From Archangium violaceum (GTDB lineage: Bacteria; Myxococcota; Myxococcia; Myxococcales; Myxococcaceae), in assembly GCF_016887565.1 (NCBI RefSeq), contig NZ_CP069396.1:9592001-9656000 (forward strand): 64,000 bases of DNA, read 5' to 3'. Below are positions 52,090 through 60,594 of this stretch, one piece after another; positions within the stretch are counted from its first letter, which is position 1; each line of letters begins with the position of its first letter. The position numbers and the translations under genes were made by a program. Under the pieces are notes generated by a model. It was not told the origin of the DNA. It searched no databases and saw only the letters and a list, made by a program, of their open reading frames with translations.

Positions 52090-53094
52090 CTATACGGACT
52101 TCTGGGCCACGAGCCGGTTGAGCGGGTACTTGCTCCAGATCTGGATGGTGCGGGACTTCTCGTCGTACTTGAACACCAGCTTGCCGTACTTGCTCTTGGT
52201 CTCGGGATCCTTGATGAGGTTGACCTTGGTCTGCTGGTGTTGGAAGTCGATGGCCGCCTGTTGCAGGGGCTGCTGATGGGTCTGCTTCAACTGCATGGCC
52301 TTGGATTCCAGAGTGGGGAGCAGCTCCTCGCTGGCCTGGGCGGCCGAGAAAAGCTCTTCCAGGTACTCGGAGAAGTCCACTGAGCCCATGGCGGCCTCCT
52401 CATCGTTGCCCAGGGCCTTGCGCCGCAGGTCGCGCTCGATGATGTCGAAGACCAGGCGTTCGGACTCGACCTTCGAGTGCCCCGAGATGTCATCGAAGGA
52501 GAGGGCTCCGGTGCGAGCGGTCATCGTCACCTTCATCTGCTTGCACAAGAGGCTGTAGAACTGGAAGGCGAAGCTCGTGGTGAGGTCCGGACCGGAGCGC
52601 GTACCCAGATTCTCGGGGGCGTGGGACTTGAGGTAGTCCCGAGCCCGTCCGCCGTAACACATCACCAGCGTGAGCTTCAGGGGGCTGGCCTTGTAGCGAT
52701 CCTCCACGAGCATCATGAAGAGCTCGTAGAGTTGGAGGTAGGAGATCTTCACCGTCCCCGACAGCAGCTTGCAGGAGCCGTGGGTGACGTCATCGTAGTT
52801 GCCGTGAACGCTGAGCATGATCTTGTCGATGCCGGCATTCATCGCGGTGTCGACCTGCTGCTTGATGCGATTGAACTCGGGCGTCCCCGTCTGGAAGTCC
52901 GGATTCTCGCTGGACAGGAAGTGGCGTACCTCACCGTAGCAGCGCCACACGTCCACCACGGTCACCGTGGACGGGCCGTAGACGAGCTTGGAGAGGAAGG
53001 TGTCCTTCGCCGGGTACTTCTTCCGCAGCGCCTTGAGCGCGGTCTCGTTCGCGGTTTCCTTCTCTCCAGCCAGGTTGAGGAAGAGGATCTTCAT
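52090..53094 (-). CDS. Hypothetical protein with candidate caspase-fold His-Cys dyad
   Basis: 334 residues, no signal peptide. Not a family I can name. Residues about 85-165 have the order seen in caspase/gingipain-fold (C14/C80-like) peptidases: strand KIMLSVH97G, a helix pair, then LTLVMC146YGGRARDY, followed by a helix and a strand (KVTMTARTG). This suggests a cysteine-protease-like core with H97/C146. The C-terminal ~110 residues are helical and Gln/Lys-rich (QTHQQPLQQAAIDFQHQQ). Solitary gene between the thi operon and a DUF3089 gene. The function call is inference. Confidence 0.55.
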   Translation of the reverse strand: MKILFLNLAGEKETANETALKALRKKYPAKDTFLSKLVYGPSTVTVVDVWRCYGEVRHFLSSENPDFQTGTPEFNRIKQQVDTAMNAGIDKIMLSVHGNYDDVTHGSCKLLSGTVKISYLQLYELFMMLVEDRYKASPLKLTLVMCYGGRARDYLKSHAPENLGTRSGPDLTTSFAFQFYSLLCKQMKVTMTARTGALSFDDISGHSKVESERLVFDIIERDLRRKALGNDEEAAMGSVDFSEYLEELFSAAQASEELLPTLESKAMQLKQTHQQPLQQAAIDFQHQQTKVNLIKDPETKSKYGKLVFKYDEKSRTIQIWSKYPLNRLVAQKSV

Positions 53095-53218
53095 GGGCGG
53101 GCCTTCCAGGGGTTGGAGTATACCCTGACTGGGCGAGAAGCGTGGAGGCCGCGGACCCCTCCCGGCCTGCCCTCCCGTGACTTTGACAGGCTCCGTCCAG
53201 CCTCCCTATCGTTCCACG

Positions 53219-54373
53219 ATGCGGAACAGGTTCAGGCGCTTCCTCATCACCACGCTCTCGGCATGCATCCTGCTGGGCGTGCTGCTGGTGATGAACTTCG
53301 CGTCCATCTTCTTCTGGTCCATCACCCCCGGCACTCCGTTCAGCGAAGCACGTCCCCCCGCTCCGCCCGACTACACCCAGGCCTCCGCCTGGAGCGCACT
53401 TCCCGAGCTCCACGATCTCGCGGACACGCTCCCGCCGTCGAGCCCGGGGGTCGATCAGTCCCAGGCGCTCGTGGACGTCTTCTACATCCATCCCACCACC
53501 TATGTCGGCGCCGAGTGGAATGGCCCCATCGATGACCCTTCTCTCAACGCGGCGACCGACCGGGTGGCGACGCTCCTTCAAGCGAGCGCCTTCAATGCCT
53601 GTTGCGCCATCTATGCGCCTCGCTACCGGCAGGCGAACCTCACCGCCCTCACCGGACAAGGTGAGGAGAACCTGGCCGCGGTGGACCTCGCCTATCAAGA
53701 CGTCGCCGCGGCGTTCCGCTACTGGCGGGAGAAATACAATCACGGACGGCCCTTCATCCTCGCGTCACACAGCCAGGGGACCGTGCATGCCAGACGCCTC
53801 CTGCGCGAAGCCGTGAGCGGGACTCCACTCCGGAACCAGCTCGTCGCCGCGTATCTCATTGGGATTCCCATGCCAGAGGGTGCGCTCCGGCAGAGCCTTC
53901 CCGACATTCCCATTTGCGCATCACCCGAGCAGACCGGCTGTCTCATCAGCTGGAACGCACGCGGCGCTGGCTACACGGAGCGCATCCAGGTGCGGGAGCC
54001 CGTGACGGACACGACCTCCGCGTCGGGCCCCTTCCTCTGCGTGAATCCCCTCACCTGGCGGCATGACACGCAACCGGCCCCGCGGGGGAGAAACGAAGGA
54101 GCCGTGTTCCTCGAAACGACCCCACCCCGGGTGATGCCAGGACTCACCGGCGCGCAATGCAAGGAGGGGAAGCTGGAGGTCCTCCTCGGCGAAGACCCGC
54201 CGCGCGACTTCATGAGCCGGCTGCTCGACCACACGCTGGGCCAGGGCAACTACCATCCCGTGGAGTTCCAACTCTTCTACATGAACATCCGCCGCAATGC
54301 GTCCGAGCGCGTGGCGGCGTTCCCGCGCACGGGAGCCACCGCGAACACCCAACGTGACCTCGCCCGTGAATGA
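53219..54373 (+). CDS. DUF3089 family protein (alpha/beta-hydrolase-like, membrane-anchored)
   Basis: 384 residues from ATG 53219. One N-terminal transmembrane helix (LITTLSACILLGVLLVMNFA, about residues 8-28), so anchored with the bulk outside. DUF3089 features: VDVFYIHPTTYVG, CAIYAPRYRQ, and the nucleophile elbow ILASHSQGT with Ser between two glycine-like small residues. Probably a lipase/esterase-type serine hydrolase. Ends 19 bp before the P450 start, same strand, so co-transcription is likely. Confidence 0.85.
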   Translation: MRNRFRRFLITTLSACILLGVLLVMNFASIFFWSITPGTPFSEARPPAPPDYTQASAWSALPELHDLADTLPPSSPGVDQSQALVDVFYIHPTTYVGAEWNGPIDDPSLNAATDRVATLLQASAFNACCAIYAPRYRQANLTALTGQGEENLAAVDLAYQDVAAAFRYWREKYNHGRPFILASHSQGTVHARRLLREAVSGTPLRNQLVAAYLIGIPMPEGALRQSLPDIPICASPEQTGCLISWNARGAGYTERIQVREPVTDTTSASGPFLCVNPLTWRHDTQPAPRGRNEGAVFLETTPPRVMPGLTGAQCKEGKLEVLLGEDPPRDFMSRLLDHTLGQGNYHPVEFQLFYMNIRRNASERVAAFPRTGATANTQRDLARE

Positions 54374-54392
54374 TCGTCCACAAGGCCCCGAC

Positions 54393-55640
54393 ATGAATGA
54401 CCTCTCCGCCCACTTCAACCCGATGGCCCCCGACCAGCTCGCCAATCCCTATCCGCTCTATGCGCGGCTGCGGCGAGAACGGCCCGTCTTCTACAGTCCC
54501 ACGTTCGACCTGTGGGTCGTCACCCGTTACGCGGACATCTCCGAGGTCGAGAAGGACACCGCGCGCTTCTCCTCGGTGGGAGCGCTCGATGCCAGGGCCG
54601 AGCCACACCCCGAGGTGCGCGCCGTTCTCGCGCAGGCGTACCCTCGATTCCTCTCACTCGTCCAGAGCGACCTCCCGGACCACACCCGCGTCCGAGCCGT
54701 GTTCGGCAAGGCCTTGAGCGCCCAGCGCATCGCGGCGATGGAGTCCACCATCCGAGCAACGGCGGACGCGCTCATCGACGGCTTCCTCCGCGAGGGCAAG
54801 GCGGACCTCATCCAACAGTTCGCCTACGCGCTGCCGGGCTTCATCATCTGCGACCTGCTCGGCGTGCCGCGCTCCGACATGGAGCAGCTCAAGCGCTGGT
54901 CCGATGACAAGACGCTGTTGATGTCAGCGACCGCCCCCATCGAGCAGCAGGTCCAGAGCGCACACGGCTTCATCGCGATGGAGCGCTACTTCCAGGAGCA
55001 GCTCCACGAGCGGCGGCGCCACCCGCGCGAGGATCTGCTGACGCTCCTCGTGCCCCAGTCGTTGGGTGGCACCGCGCCCCTGAGCGAGCAGGAGGCGGTG
55101 TGCAACGCCATGGACCTGTTCGCCGCTGGCCACGAAACGACGACGGGACTCATCGGCAACGGCATGTGGTTGCTGTTCAATGCCCCGGAGCAATTGGAGG
55201 CCGTGCGGAAGGACCCCAGCCTCCTGCCCAACGCACTCGAGGAGGTGCTGCGAATGGAATCACCCATCCGCGGCTTCTTCCGGACGGTGATGGCCGACAC
55301 CCCGTTGAGTGGAGTCACCCTCCCGAAGGGCTCGCGGGCGTTCATCCTGTACGCGTCCGGCAACCGCGACGAGACGCAGTTCACCGAGCCGGACCGCTTC
55401 GACATCCACCGCGCCGATGCGAAGAAGCACCTGGCGTTCGGCAAGGGCATCCACTTCTGCGTCGGCGCCCCGCTGGCGAAGCTGGAAGGGCGGATCGCCT
55501 TCGAGCAGTTGCTGCGGCGGTTGCCCGGCCTGCGGCTGCGGACGGACGAGGCCCCGGTGTTCCGGCCCTACTTCATGTTGCGCGGCTTCGAGCACCTGCC
55601 CATCGCCTGGGACGTGAGCCCGCCGGGAGGGGGCACCTAG
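54393..55640 (+). CDS. Cytochrome P450 (bacterial class I, CYP107/109-like)
   Basis: 415 residues, a normal bacterial length. Haem-thiolate Cys is C356 in FGKGIHFCVGAPLA; oxygen-activation helix motif AGHETTTG, and the ExxR motif in LEEVLRMES are all intact. Soluble monooxygenase that would need ferredoxin and reductase encoded elsewhere. ATG 54393 gives the typical NPMAPDQLANPYPLYARLR start. Follows the DUF3089 gene by 19 bp. Substrate unknown; secondary-metabolite tailoring or detoxification are both possible. Confidence 0.95.
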   Translation: MNDLSAHFNPMAPDQLANPYPLYARLRRERPVFYSPTFDLWVVTRYADISEVEKDTARFSSVGALDARAEPHPEVRAVLAQAYPRFLSLVQSDLPDHTRVRAVFGKALSAQRIAAMESTIRATADALIDGFLREGKADLIQQFAYALPGFIICDLLGVPRSDMEQLKRWSDDKTLLMSATAPIEQQVQSAHGFIAMERYFQEQLHERRRHPREDLLTLLVPQSLGGTAPLSEQEAVCNAMDLFAAGHETTTGLIGNGMWLLFNAPEQLEAVRKDPSLLPNALEEVLRMESPIRGFFRTVMADTPLSGVTLPKGSRAFILYASGNRDETQFTEPDRFDIHRADAKKHLAFGKGIHFCVGAPLAKLEGRIAFEQLLRRLPGLRLRTDEAPVFRPYFMLRGFEHLPIAWDVSPPGGGT

Positions 55641-55644
55641 ATCG

Positions 55645-56040
55645 CTACCGGTCGAAGAACGACACCTGCTGGAATCGCAGGCCGGCCAGAATCTGCTCCA
55701 CCCGCGCGTCGGACAGCGACCCGATCCGTTCACCCAGGCGGGTCTTGTCGACCGAGGAGATCTGCGACACGACCACGACGCTCTGCTTGGGAAGGTTCCC
55801 CTCGCCCACCTCGAGCAGGACATTCCCCGGCTCGTTCGCCCGGTGGAGGTTCGACGTCAAGGCGCACACGACCGTGGTCGTGATGCGCGAGTGGTTGAAG
55901 ACGTCATCCTGAACCACCACGTGGGGATGGGAGTAGCTCGGGACAGGCCCTCGCGAGTCATCTGGCCCCATCCAGAACACGTCACCGCGGTTGATCTTCA
56001 CTGAGCGTGTGCCCGTGGGTTCCCCTGCGTTCATCTTCAT
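55645..56040 (-). CDS. MazF/PemK-like toxin (orphan)
   Basis: 131 residues from ATG 56038-56040 (56034 also possible). The MazF/PemK beta-barrel is recognisable: VKINRGDVFWMGPD (usual KRGEVWWV start), the Pro/Val strand HPHVVVQDDVFN, TTTVVCALTSNLH and GNLPKQSVVVVSQISSVDK. Usual MazF toxins cleave mRNA and follow an antitoxin gene. Here none is seen: upstream is 128 bp and then a divergent methyltransferase gene. The N-terminal extension of about 13 residues is unusual. Either an orphan toxin, an antitoxin too short to spot, or a non-toxic member. Confidence 0.78.
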   Translation of the reverse strand: MKMNAGEPTGTRSVKINRGDVFWMGPDDSRGPVPSYSHPHVVVQDDVFNHSRITTTVVCALTSNLHRANEPGNVLLEVGEGNLPKQSVVVVSQISSVDKTRLGERIGSLSDARVEQILAGLRFQQVSFFDR

Positions 56041-56168
56041 CCGCCTCATTACGCCACGGGGTCTGCGTGAATTCCACGAGCCAAGGACGTGGTGCCGGCC
56101 ACCCTGGTGCGTGGGCGCGCCAGGATCGCGGGGGGCAGGAGTCACGAGCCGGCGTTATCCTCCTCCCC

Positions 56169-56936
56169 ATGCCCCTGCTTCCCCGCATCCACCTCTTCGA
56201 GTTCCTCGACCAGCCGTGGCTACCCAAGCTGTTGCGCCGTGGCGAGGTCGACTACCTGCACGTCGTGCTCGACCGCCTGCGGTCCTACGACAGCGTGGCG
56301 CCGCAACTGGCGGAGCTGCTCCGAACGGCGGGCACGGACCGGGTCGTCGACCTCTGCTCCGGCACGGGGGGCCCGTGGCGCACCCTGCTCCCGGCGCTAC
56401 AGGCGGTGCACGGCCGGGCCGAGGTGGTGCTCACCGACCTCCATCCCACCCCGGAGCAGGAGCTGCCTCCCGGCGCGCATTACCGCGACACCCCGGTCGA
56501 CGCCACTCGCATCCCCGAGGAGCTGACGGGGGTGCGGACCCTCTTCGATGGGCTGCACCACTTCCCCCCGGAGCAGGCCCGTGCCCTCCTCGGGGACGCC
56601 GCCGCGCGCAAGGTCCCCATCGCCGCCTTCGAGCTCACCCAGCGCTCGCTGCCGTACATCCTCTCCCAGATCCTGCTCGTCGTGCCCCTCGTGTGGGGCT
56701 TCACCCCGCTCATCCGCCCGATGCGCTGGTGGCGCCTGGCCCTCACCTACCTGGTGCCCATCCTTCCCCTGCTCATCCTCTGGGATGGCGTGGTGTCGTC
56801 GCTGCGGACCTATGCTCCGGCGGACCTCGAAAAGCTGACAACGGGGCTCGGCTCCGACGGGTACCGCTGGAGCAGCGGGGTCCATCGCGCGAAGGGGATG
56901 GCCATCACCTACCTCATCGGGCAGCCGCGTGCGTGA
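56169..56936 (+). CDS. SAM-dependent methyltransferase with a membrane segment
   Basis: 255 residues. Class I SAM-binding fold: motif I VVDLCSGTGGPW near residue 57, VVLTDLHP (ribose-binding acid), and FDGLHHFPPEQARALL. A hydrophobic stretch (LALTYLVPILPLLILWDGVV, about 195-215) suggests membrane association. Divergent from the MazF-like gene. Substrate not readable; resembles methyltransferases acting on lipids or small metabolites. Confidence 0.82.
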   Translation: MPLLPRIHLFEFLDQPWLPKLLRRGEVDYLHVVLDRLRSYDSVAPQLAELLRTAGTDRVVDLCSGTGGPWRTLLPALQAVHGRAEVVLTDLHPTPEQELPPGAHYRDTPVDATRIPEELTGVRTLFDGLHHFPPEQARALLGDAAARKVPIAAFELTQRSLPYILSQILLVVPLVWGFTPLIRPMRWWRLALTYLVPILPLLILWDGVVSSLRTYAPADLEKLTTGLGSDGYRWSSGVHRAKGMAITYLIGQPRA

Positions 56937-57385
56937 GGTGTGGGGGCAGGCGCGAAGGCTTCGGCCGAGACGCCCATCGCCGCCGCGATGGTGCGCAGGT
57001 CCTCCAGGCTGACTTCGAAGTGCCCGCGGCGGGCCAGCATGCCCCAGTGGGGGTTGCTCCTGATGAAGTCGAGGCTCTGGCCAAGCGTCGCCAGGGGCAC
57101 CTCGCGCGCGGTGCGCTCGAAGCGCACGTCCCGGCGGTAGGGCACGAAGCCGCCTCCCATGTCGAAGGGCACCGTGCGTGCTCCGTGGACGCGGCCCAGC
57201 GCGGTGAACGCCCGGAGCGGCTCGCCTCCGCGCATTTCCGTTCTCGGCGAGTAGTACACGAGCCAGTCCCCCACGCTCATCTTCTCCAGCTGCAGGCGCT
57301 TGCCGTGGCAGAGCTGGGCGAAGCCGCCCTCCACTCCGCGCAGGACGTGCGCCCTCGAGACGACCCCCACCCAGGCGCGCGTCAT
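56909..57385 (-). CDS. EVE-domain (PUA-like) protein
   Basis: 158 residues from ATG 57383-57385, which gives TRAWVGVVSRAHV, the usual EVE start (a longer frame reaches ATG 57463). Features: LQLEKMSVGDWLVYYSPRT, AFTALGRV and the C-terminal FIRSNPHWGMLARRGHFEVS, where the aromatic cage that binds modified bases would sit. EVE domains bind modified cytosine or adenine in nucleic acids and often occur next to restriction or defence genes. Its 3' end overlaps the methyltransferase 3' end by 28 bp. Confidence 0.85.
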   Translation of the reverse strand: MTRAWVGVVSRAHVLRGVEGGFAQLCHGKRLQLEKMSVGDWLVYYSPRTEMRGGEPLRAFTALGRVHGARTVPFDMGGGFVPYRRDVRFERTAREVPLATLGQSLDFIRSNPHWGMLARRGHFEVSLEDLRTIAAAMGVSAEAFAPAPTPHARGCPMR

Positions 57386-57954
57386 GTGCGCTGCTCCGTG
57401 TGACGCACGGAAGAGTGCCTCGGGGGGCGTGGAGACGACGGGCTCATGGACGTGGCGGCGCATGGGGGGCTCCTTCGAGGTCGGCGGCGTGCCGACGAAG
57501 GACACCGTCTCACAGGGTGCTGCCAGTTTCTGTCAGGAGCCGCTCACCCGGGCCGTGGCTCGGGGATGGCCTCGCGCGCGCGCCACGGCGCACGAGGGCA
57601 AGGTCCACACCGTCCGGTGGGCGCTCCCGCGCGGGGCCGGCCAGGAGCGACACGTCATCCACGAGGGAGTGCAAGTCCCTGGGCAGCACGGCGCGCAGCT
57701 TGGCGGCCACGTCCACGCAGGCCCGGCCGAGCCCGCCATCCCCGTGCTCGGTGACCAGCCGCAGGCCGAGCACCAGGGCTTCGAGCTCCTCGTCGCTGAA
57801 CATCAGCGGAGGCAGGAGGAAGCCCGGGCGCAGCAGGTATCCCACCCCGGCCTCGCGCGGGACATGCGCCCCATGCTGCCAGAAAATGGCGGGAGCCGGA
57901 CATCCCCCAGGAGCCCTGGCCCGCTGGGGGATAGGCGTTCGCCACAGATGGCGG
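57386..57954. other. Intergenic region with a WYL-regulator remnant
   Basis: No intact gene. About 57510-57870 on the minus strand holds the regulator fragment described separately; the rest is the leader of the EVE gene. Confidence 0.45.
57600..57875 (-). pseudogene. YafY/WYL-type transcriptional regulator, internal fragment
   Basis: The frame reads GVGYLLRPGFLLPPLMFSDE then ELEALVLGLRLV and CVDVAAKLRAVLPRDLHSLV, the segment joining the HTH and WYL domains of YafY-type regulators. The DNA-binding N-terminus and the whole WYL ligand domain are missing; after about 57600 the frame becomes meaningless and ends at 57510. A dead regulator gene. Confidence 0.6.
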
Positions 57955-58335
57955 TCAGTCGCTGACCGCCCGCACGAGCCGGATGCCGACCCAGACCAGC
58001 CCCGCGGCCCCGACCATCGAGCCCAAGGTGACCCCCGGGTGGTCAGCCAGGGACCCGAGCTGAAGCCCTGTCACGGCGCAGAGCACGAACAAGGGAATCC
58101 CCGGGAGGCCCAACAGCACGAGCCATCCCCACCCCAGCCGCTGGGAGTTGGCCTGCGATGTCACCACCAGTCCCACGATGATCAGCAGGTACGCGGGAGG
58201 CAGCAGCAGCCGCCCAATCAGTGGGGTCGGGTCACTCGCGTAAGCGTCCCAAGGAAGAAGACCGAGCGCGAGCAGAAGCGCCCACGGGAACGAACCTCCC
58301 CTGCGCGCGGACGAAGTGGCCGATGCGGTGTTCAT
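57955..58335 (-). CDS. Small four-helix membrane protein
   Basis: 126 residues with hydrophobic segments near residues 14-30, 38-58, 64-88 and 96-120 (LLLPPAYLLIIVGLVVTSQA is the clearest). Not recognised as a family. ATG 58333-58335 is chosen because it precedes the first helix; a start 11 codons earlier is possible. Same strand as the kinase upstream, 166 bp apart. Confidence 0.65.
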   Translation of the reverse strand: MNTASATSSARRGGSFPWALLLALGLLPWDAYASDPTPLIGRLLLPPAYLLIIVGLVVTSQANSQRLGWGWLVLLGLPGIPLFVLCAVTGLQLGSLADHPGVTLGSMVGAAGLVWVGIRLVRAVSD

Positions 58336-58501
58336 GGGCGCATTGTCAACGCGCCCCCTGCACATGCAACGGCAATCTCTTCCACCGGCTGTTCTGGCGC
58401 TCACGGGCGCGGCGCAAGTCGCGGAGCAGCGGCACCTCGGGGCGGTAGAGCGCGAGGACACCAGCGACAGCCGAAGCTCGGGGCCGGTGGATACGGCGGG
58501 G
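58336..58501. other. Intergenic gap, nothing seen
   Basis: 166 bp between the kinase stop and the small membrane protein start; no hairpin with T tract and no ORF with a ribosome site. Confidence 0.5.
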
Positions 58502-60037
58502 TCATACCGACAAACCGGCTTTGGGAAGCCGCAGGTGGAAGGTCGTGCCCTGCCCCTCGGTGCTCTCCACCCAGAGAGATCCTCCATGGGCATGGACGAT
58601 CTGCCGCGCAATCCACAGCCCCAGCCCGAGACCCCCGTAGTGTCTCTCCGGCACGGCCCGCTCGAACCGCTCGAAGATCCGGGACTGGGCCTCAGGGGAG
58701 ATGCCGATGCCCTGATCTCTCACGTCCAGCATCGCCAGCTCCGCGTCGGCATCCACCTTCACCTCGATGGGTTTGCCCTCGCCGAACTTGATGGCGTTGG
58801 ATAGGAGGTTGAGGAGGACCTGCTCCAATCGCGACGTGTCCCACCACCCCTCCACCGGCCCTCGCGTTTCCAGAACGAGCTTCGATCCCAACCGGGCCGC
58901 CCTGGCCTCCTCCCGCCTCACCACCTCCCGCGCGAGCTCCGCCAGGTCGACCCGCTCCAGGTTCAGCTCGGGCCCGCGGGTGGCGAGCTGGGAGACGTCC
59001 AGGAGCTCGTTGATGAGCGCTCCCAACCTCCTGGCCTGCTGCTCCGCGAGGCCCAGATGGGTGAGCTCCCGGCCATACCGGGTGCTGACGAGCTCCTGGT
59101 GACGCAAGCCGCGCAGGCCCTGTTGGAGGGAAAGCTGGAGCGAGGTCAGCGGGGTCTTCAGCTCATGGGAGGCCACTGAGAGGAAGACATCACGGGCCCG
59201 GATCGCCTCCTGGGCCTCCCGGTAGAGTCGGTTCCGTTCCTCCTCGGCCCGCTTGTGCTCGGTGATGTCCTGGAGCACGGAAATGAAACACTCGATCCGG
59301 CCGGCCGGATTGTGCATCGCGACCGAGGAGAGGTTGGCCCAGACCACGGCTCCATCCTTGCGGATGTAGCGCTTCTCCCACCTCCTGGAGGGCGTTCCGG
59401 GCTCCTCCAGCAGTTGCCGCTGGGCCAGACTGGCAGGCAGATCCTCGGGGTAGGTGATGCCAGCCCAGGTCAGCTCCCGGAGCTCTTCGGCGGTGTAGCC
59501 AAGGATGTCGCACAGCTTCGGGTTGACCAGCACGAACCGCCCTTCTCGCGACACCTGGGCGATGCCGACGCCGGCCTGCTCGAAGATGATCCGGAACCGC
59601 TCTTCACTCTCCCGCAGCGAGTCCTCCGCGCGTTGTCGTTCCGCGAGCAGTCGGGCGAAGGAGCGCGCCAGCCGGCCGATCTCATCCCCGCGCTCCAGGT
59701 CGATGCGAGCCTGCTTCCCAGCCAGGAGGGACTCGGCATATTGCTGAAGGTCGCTCAAGGGCCGGATGAGCAACCTGGCGAGCCCTCCGGCGCACAGCAA
59801 CGCGAGGACGAGCTCGATGCTCAAGAGCAGGGACGGAAGGCTCATTTCCGTGGACTTCAGACCGCCGTGCCGGGCGATCTCCGTCGAGGACAGGGCAATC
59901 ACCGGGAGCAGCCCGACGAGGGACAGCCCGAGGAGCAGCTTGAGCCGGATGGGCATGTTCTCGAACCGCCGCAACACACCCGACCAGGAGGAGCGAGCGC
60001 GATGCTTGAAGCCCGCGAGTGGGTGCTCCTCTCTCAT
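58502..60037 (-). CDS. Membrane sensor histidine kinase (HAMP-PAS-HisKA-HATPase)
   Basis: 511 residues. Two N-terminal membrane helices (about 30-50 and 68-90) with only a ~20-residue outside loop, then a HAMP-like linker (LIRPLSDLQQYAESLLAGKQ), PAS (about 145-265), HisKA with the His in SVASHELKTPL and HATPase (NLLSNAIKF, DQGIGIS, LGLGLWI). With such a short outside loop it probably senses membrane or cytoplasmic signals, or through the membrane protein encoded just upstream, whose stop overlaps this start by 4 bp. No response regulator is adjacent. Confidence 0.93.
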   Translation of the reverse strand: MREEHPLAGFKHRARSSWSGVLRRFENMPIRLKLLLGLSLVGLLPVIALSSTEIARHGGLKSTEMSLPSLLLSIELVLALLCAGGLARLLIRPLSDLQQYAESLLAGKQARIDLERGDEIGRLARSFARLLAERQRAEDSLRESEERFRIIFEQAGVGIAQVSREGRFVLVNPKLCDILGYTAEELRELTWAGITYPEDLPASLAQRQLLEEPGTPSRRWEKRYIRKDGAVVWANLSSVAMHNPAGRIECFISVLQDITEHKRAEEERNRLYREAQEAIRARDVFLSVASHELKTPLTSLQLSLQQGLRGLRHQELVSTRYGRELTHLGLAEQQARRLGALINELLDVSQLATRGPELNLERVDLAELAREVVRREEARAARLGSKLVLETRGPVEGWWDTSRLEQVLLNLLSNAIKFGEGKPIEVKVDADAELAMLDVRDQGIGISPEAQSRIFERFERAVPERHYGGLGLGLWIARQIVHAHGGSLWVESTEGQGTTFHLRLPKAGLSV

Positions 60038-60594
60038 GGCCAGCGGTCACGGACCAGGAGATCCGCCTCCTCCCATAGAGGCGTGAGCACCCGGAGTGTT
60101 GGCACTCCCAAGAGCAGAGCGGCGAGCGTGTTGGACATGGCCCAGGTGCCTGCCAGCCGAGGGAACTCCCGGAGGAAGTCCACCTCTCCGAAGGCCCCCA
60201 ATGCCGCTACGCCCAACACGGCTCCAACAGTGCTCGGCACGACAGCCCCCCAGAGACCATAGAAGGCCAGCCCCCTCCACCCCGGGATGCGAGGTGACAT
60301 GTGGAAGCGGTGAAAGGCCAGCGCGGGGATGAGCCCCTGGGCGATGTTGGCGGGGATGAAGCCGATGACGGTCGCCGTGCCGCCTCCGGCGAGCAGGTTG
60401 TTGAAGATGGGGAATATGGCACCCGCCAGCACCCCCCAGCCTCCGAACCAGATGCCGCCAGCGACCTGCACCACCATGCCTGGCCAGAATTGGCTGATGC
60501 CAGAGCCGATGGGCAGTGAGAACGTGCCCAGGGTTCCGAGAAGAGTGCCCGCCAGGATCAGCCCCAGCGTGATGGCGAGGAACCTCGTTTTCAT
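60034..60594 (-). CDS. Integral membrane protein (ECF S-component / MASE-like), kinase partner
   Basis: 186 residues, about five to six hydrophobic segments, from ATG 60592-60594. GSGISQFWPGMVVQVAGGIWFG followed by GWGVLAGAIFPIFNN has the small-residue pattern of substrate-binding S components or 5TM sensor modules. It is translationally coupled (4 bp) to the sensor kinase that has almost no periplasmic domain, so it may be the sensing subunit (inference). No ATPase of a transporter is nearby. Confidence 0.7.
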   Translation of the reverse strand: MKTRFLAITLGLILAGTLLGTLGTFSLPIGSGISQFWPGMVVQVAGGIWFGGWGVLAGAIFPIFNNLLAGGGTATVIGFIPANIAQGLIPALAFHRFHMSPRIPGWRGLAFYGLWGAVVPSTVGAVLGVAALGAFGEVDFLREFPRLAGTWAMSNTLAALLLGVPTLRVLTPLWEEADLLVRDRWP

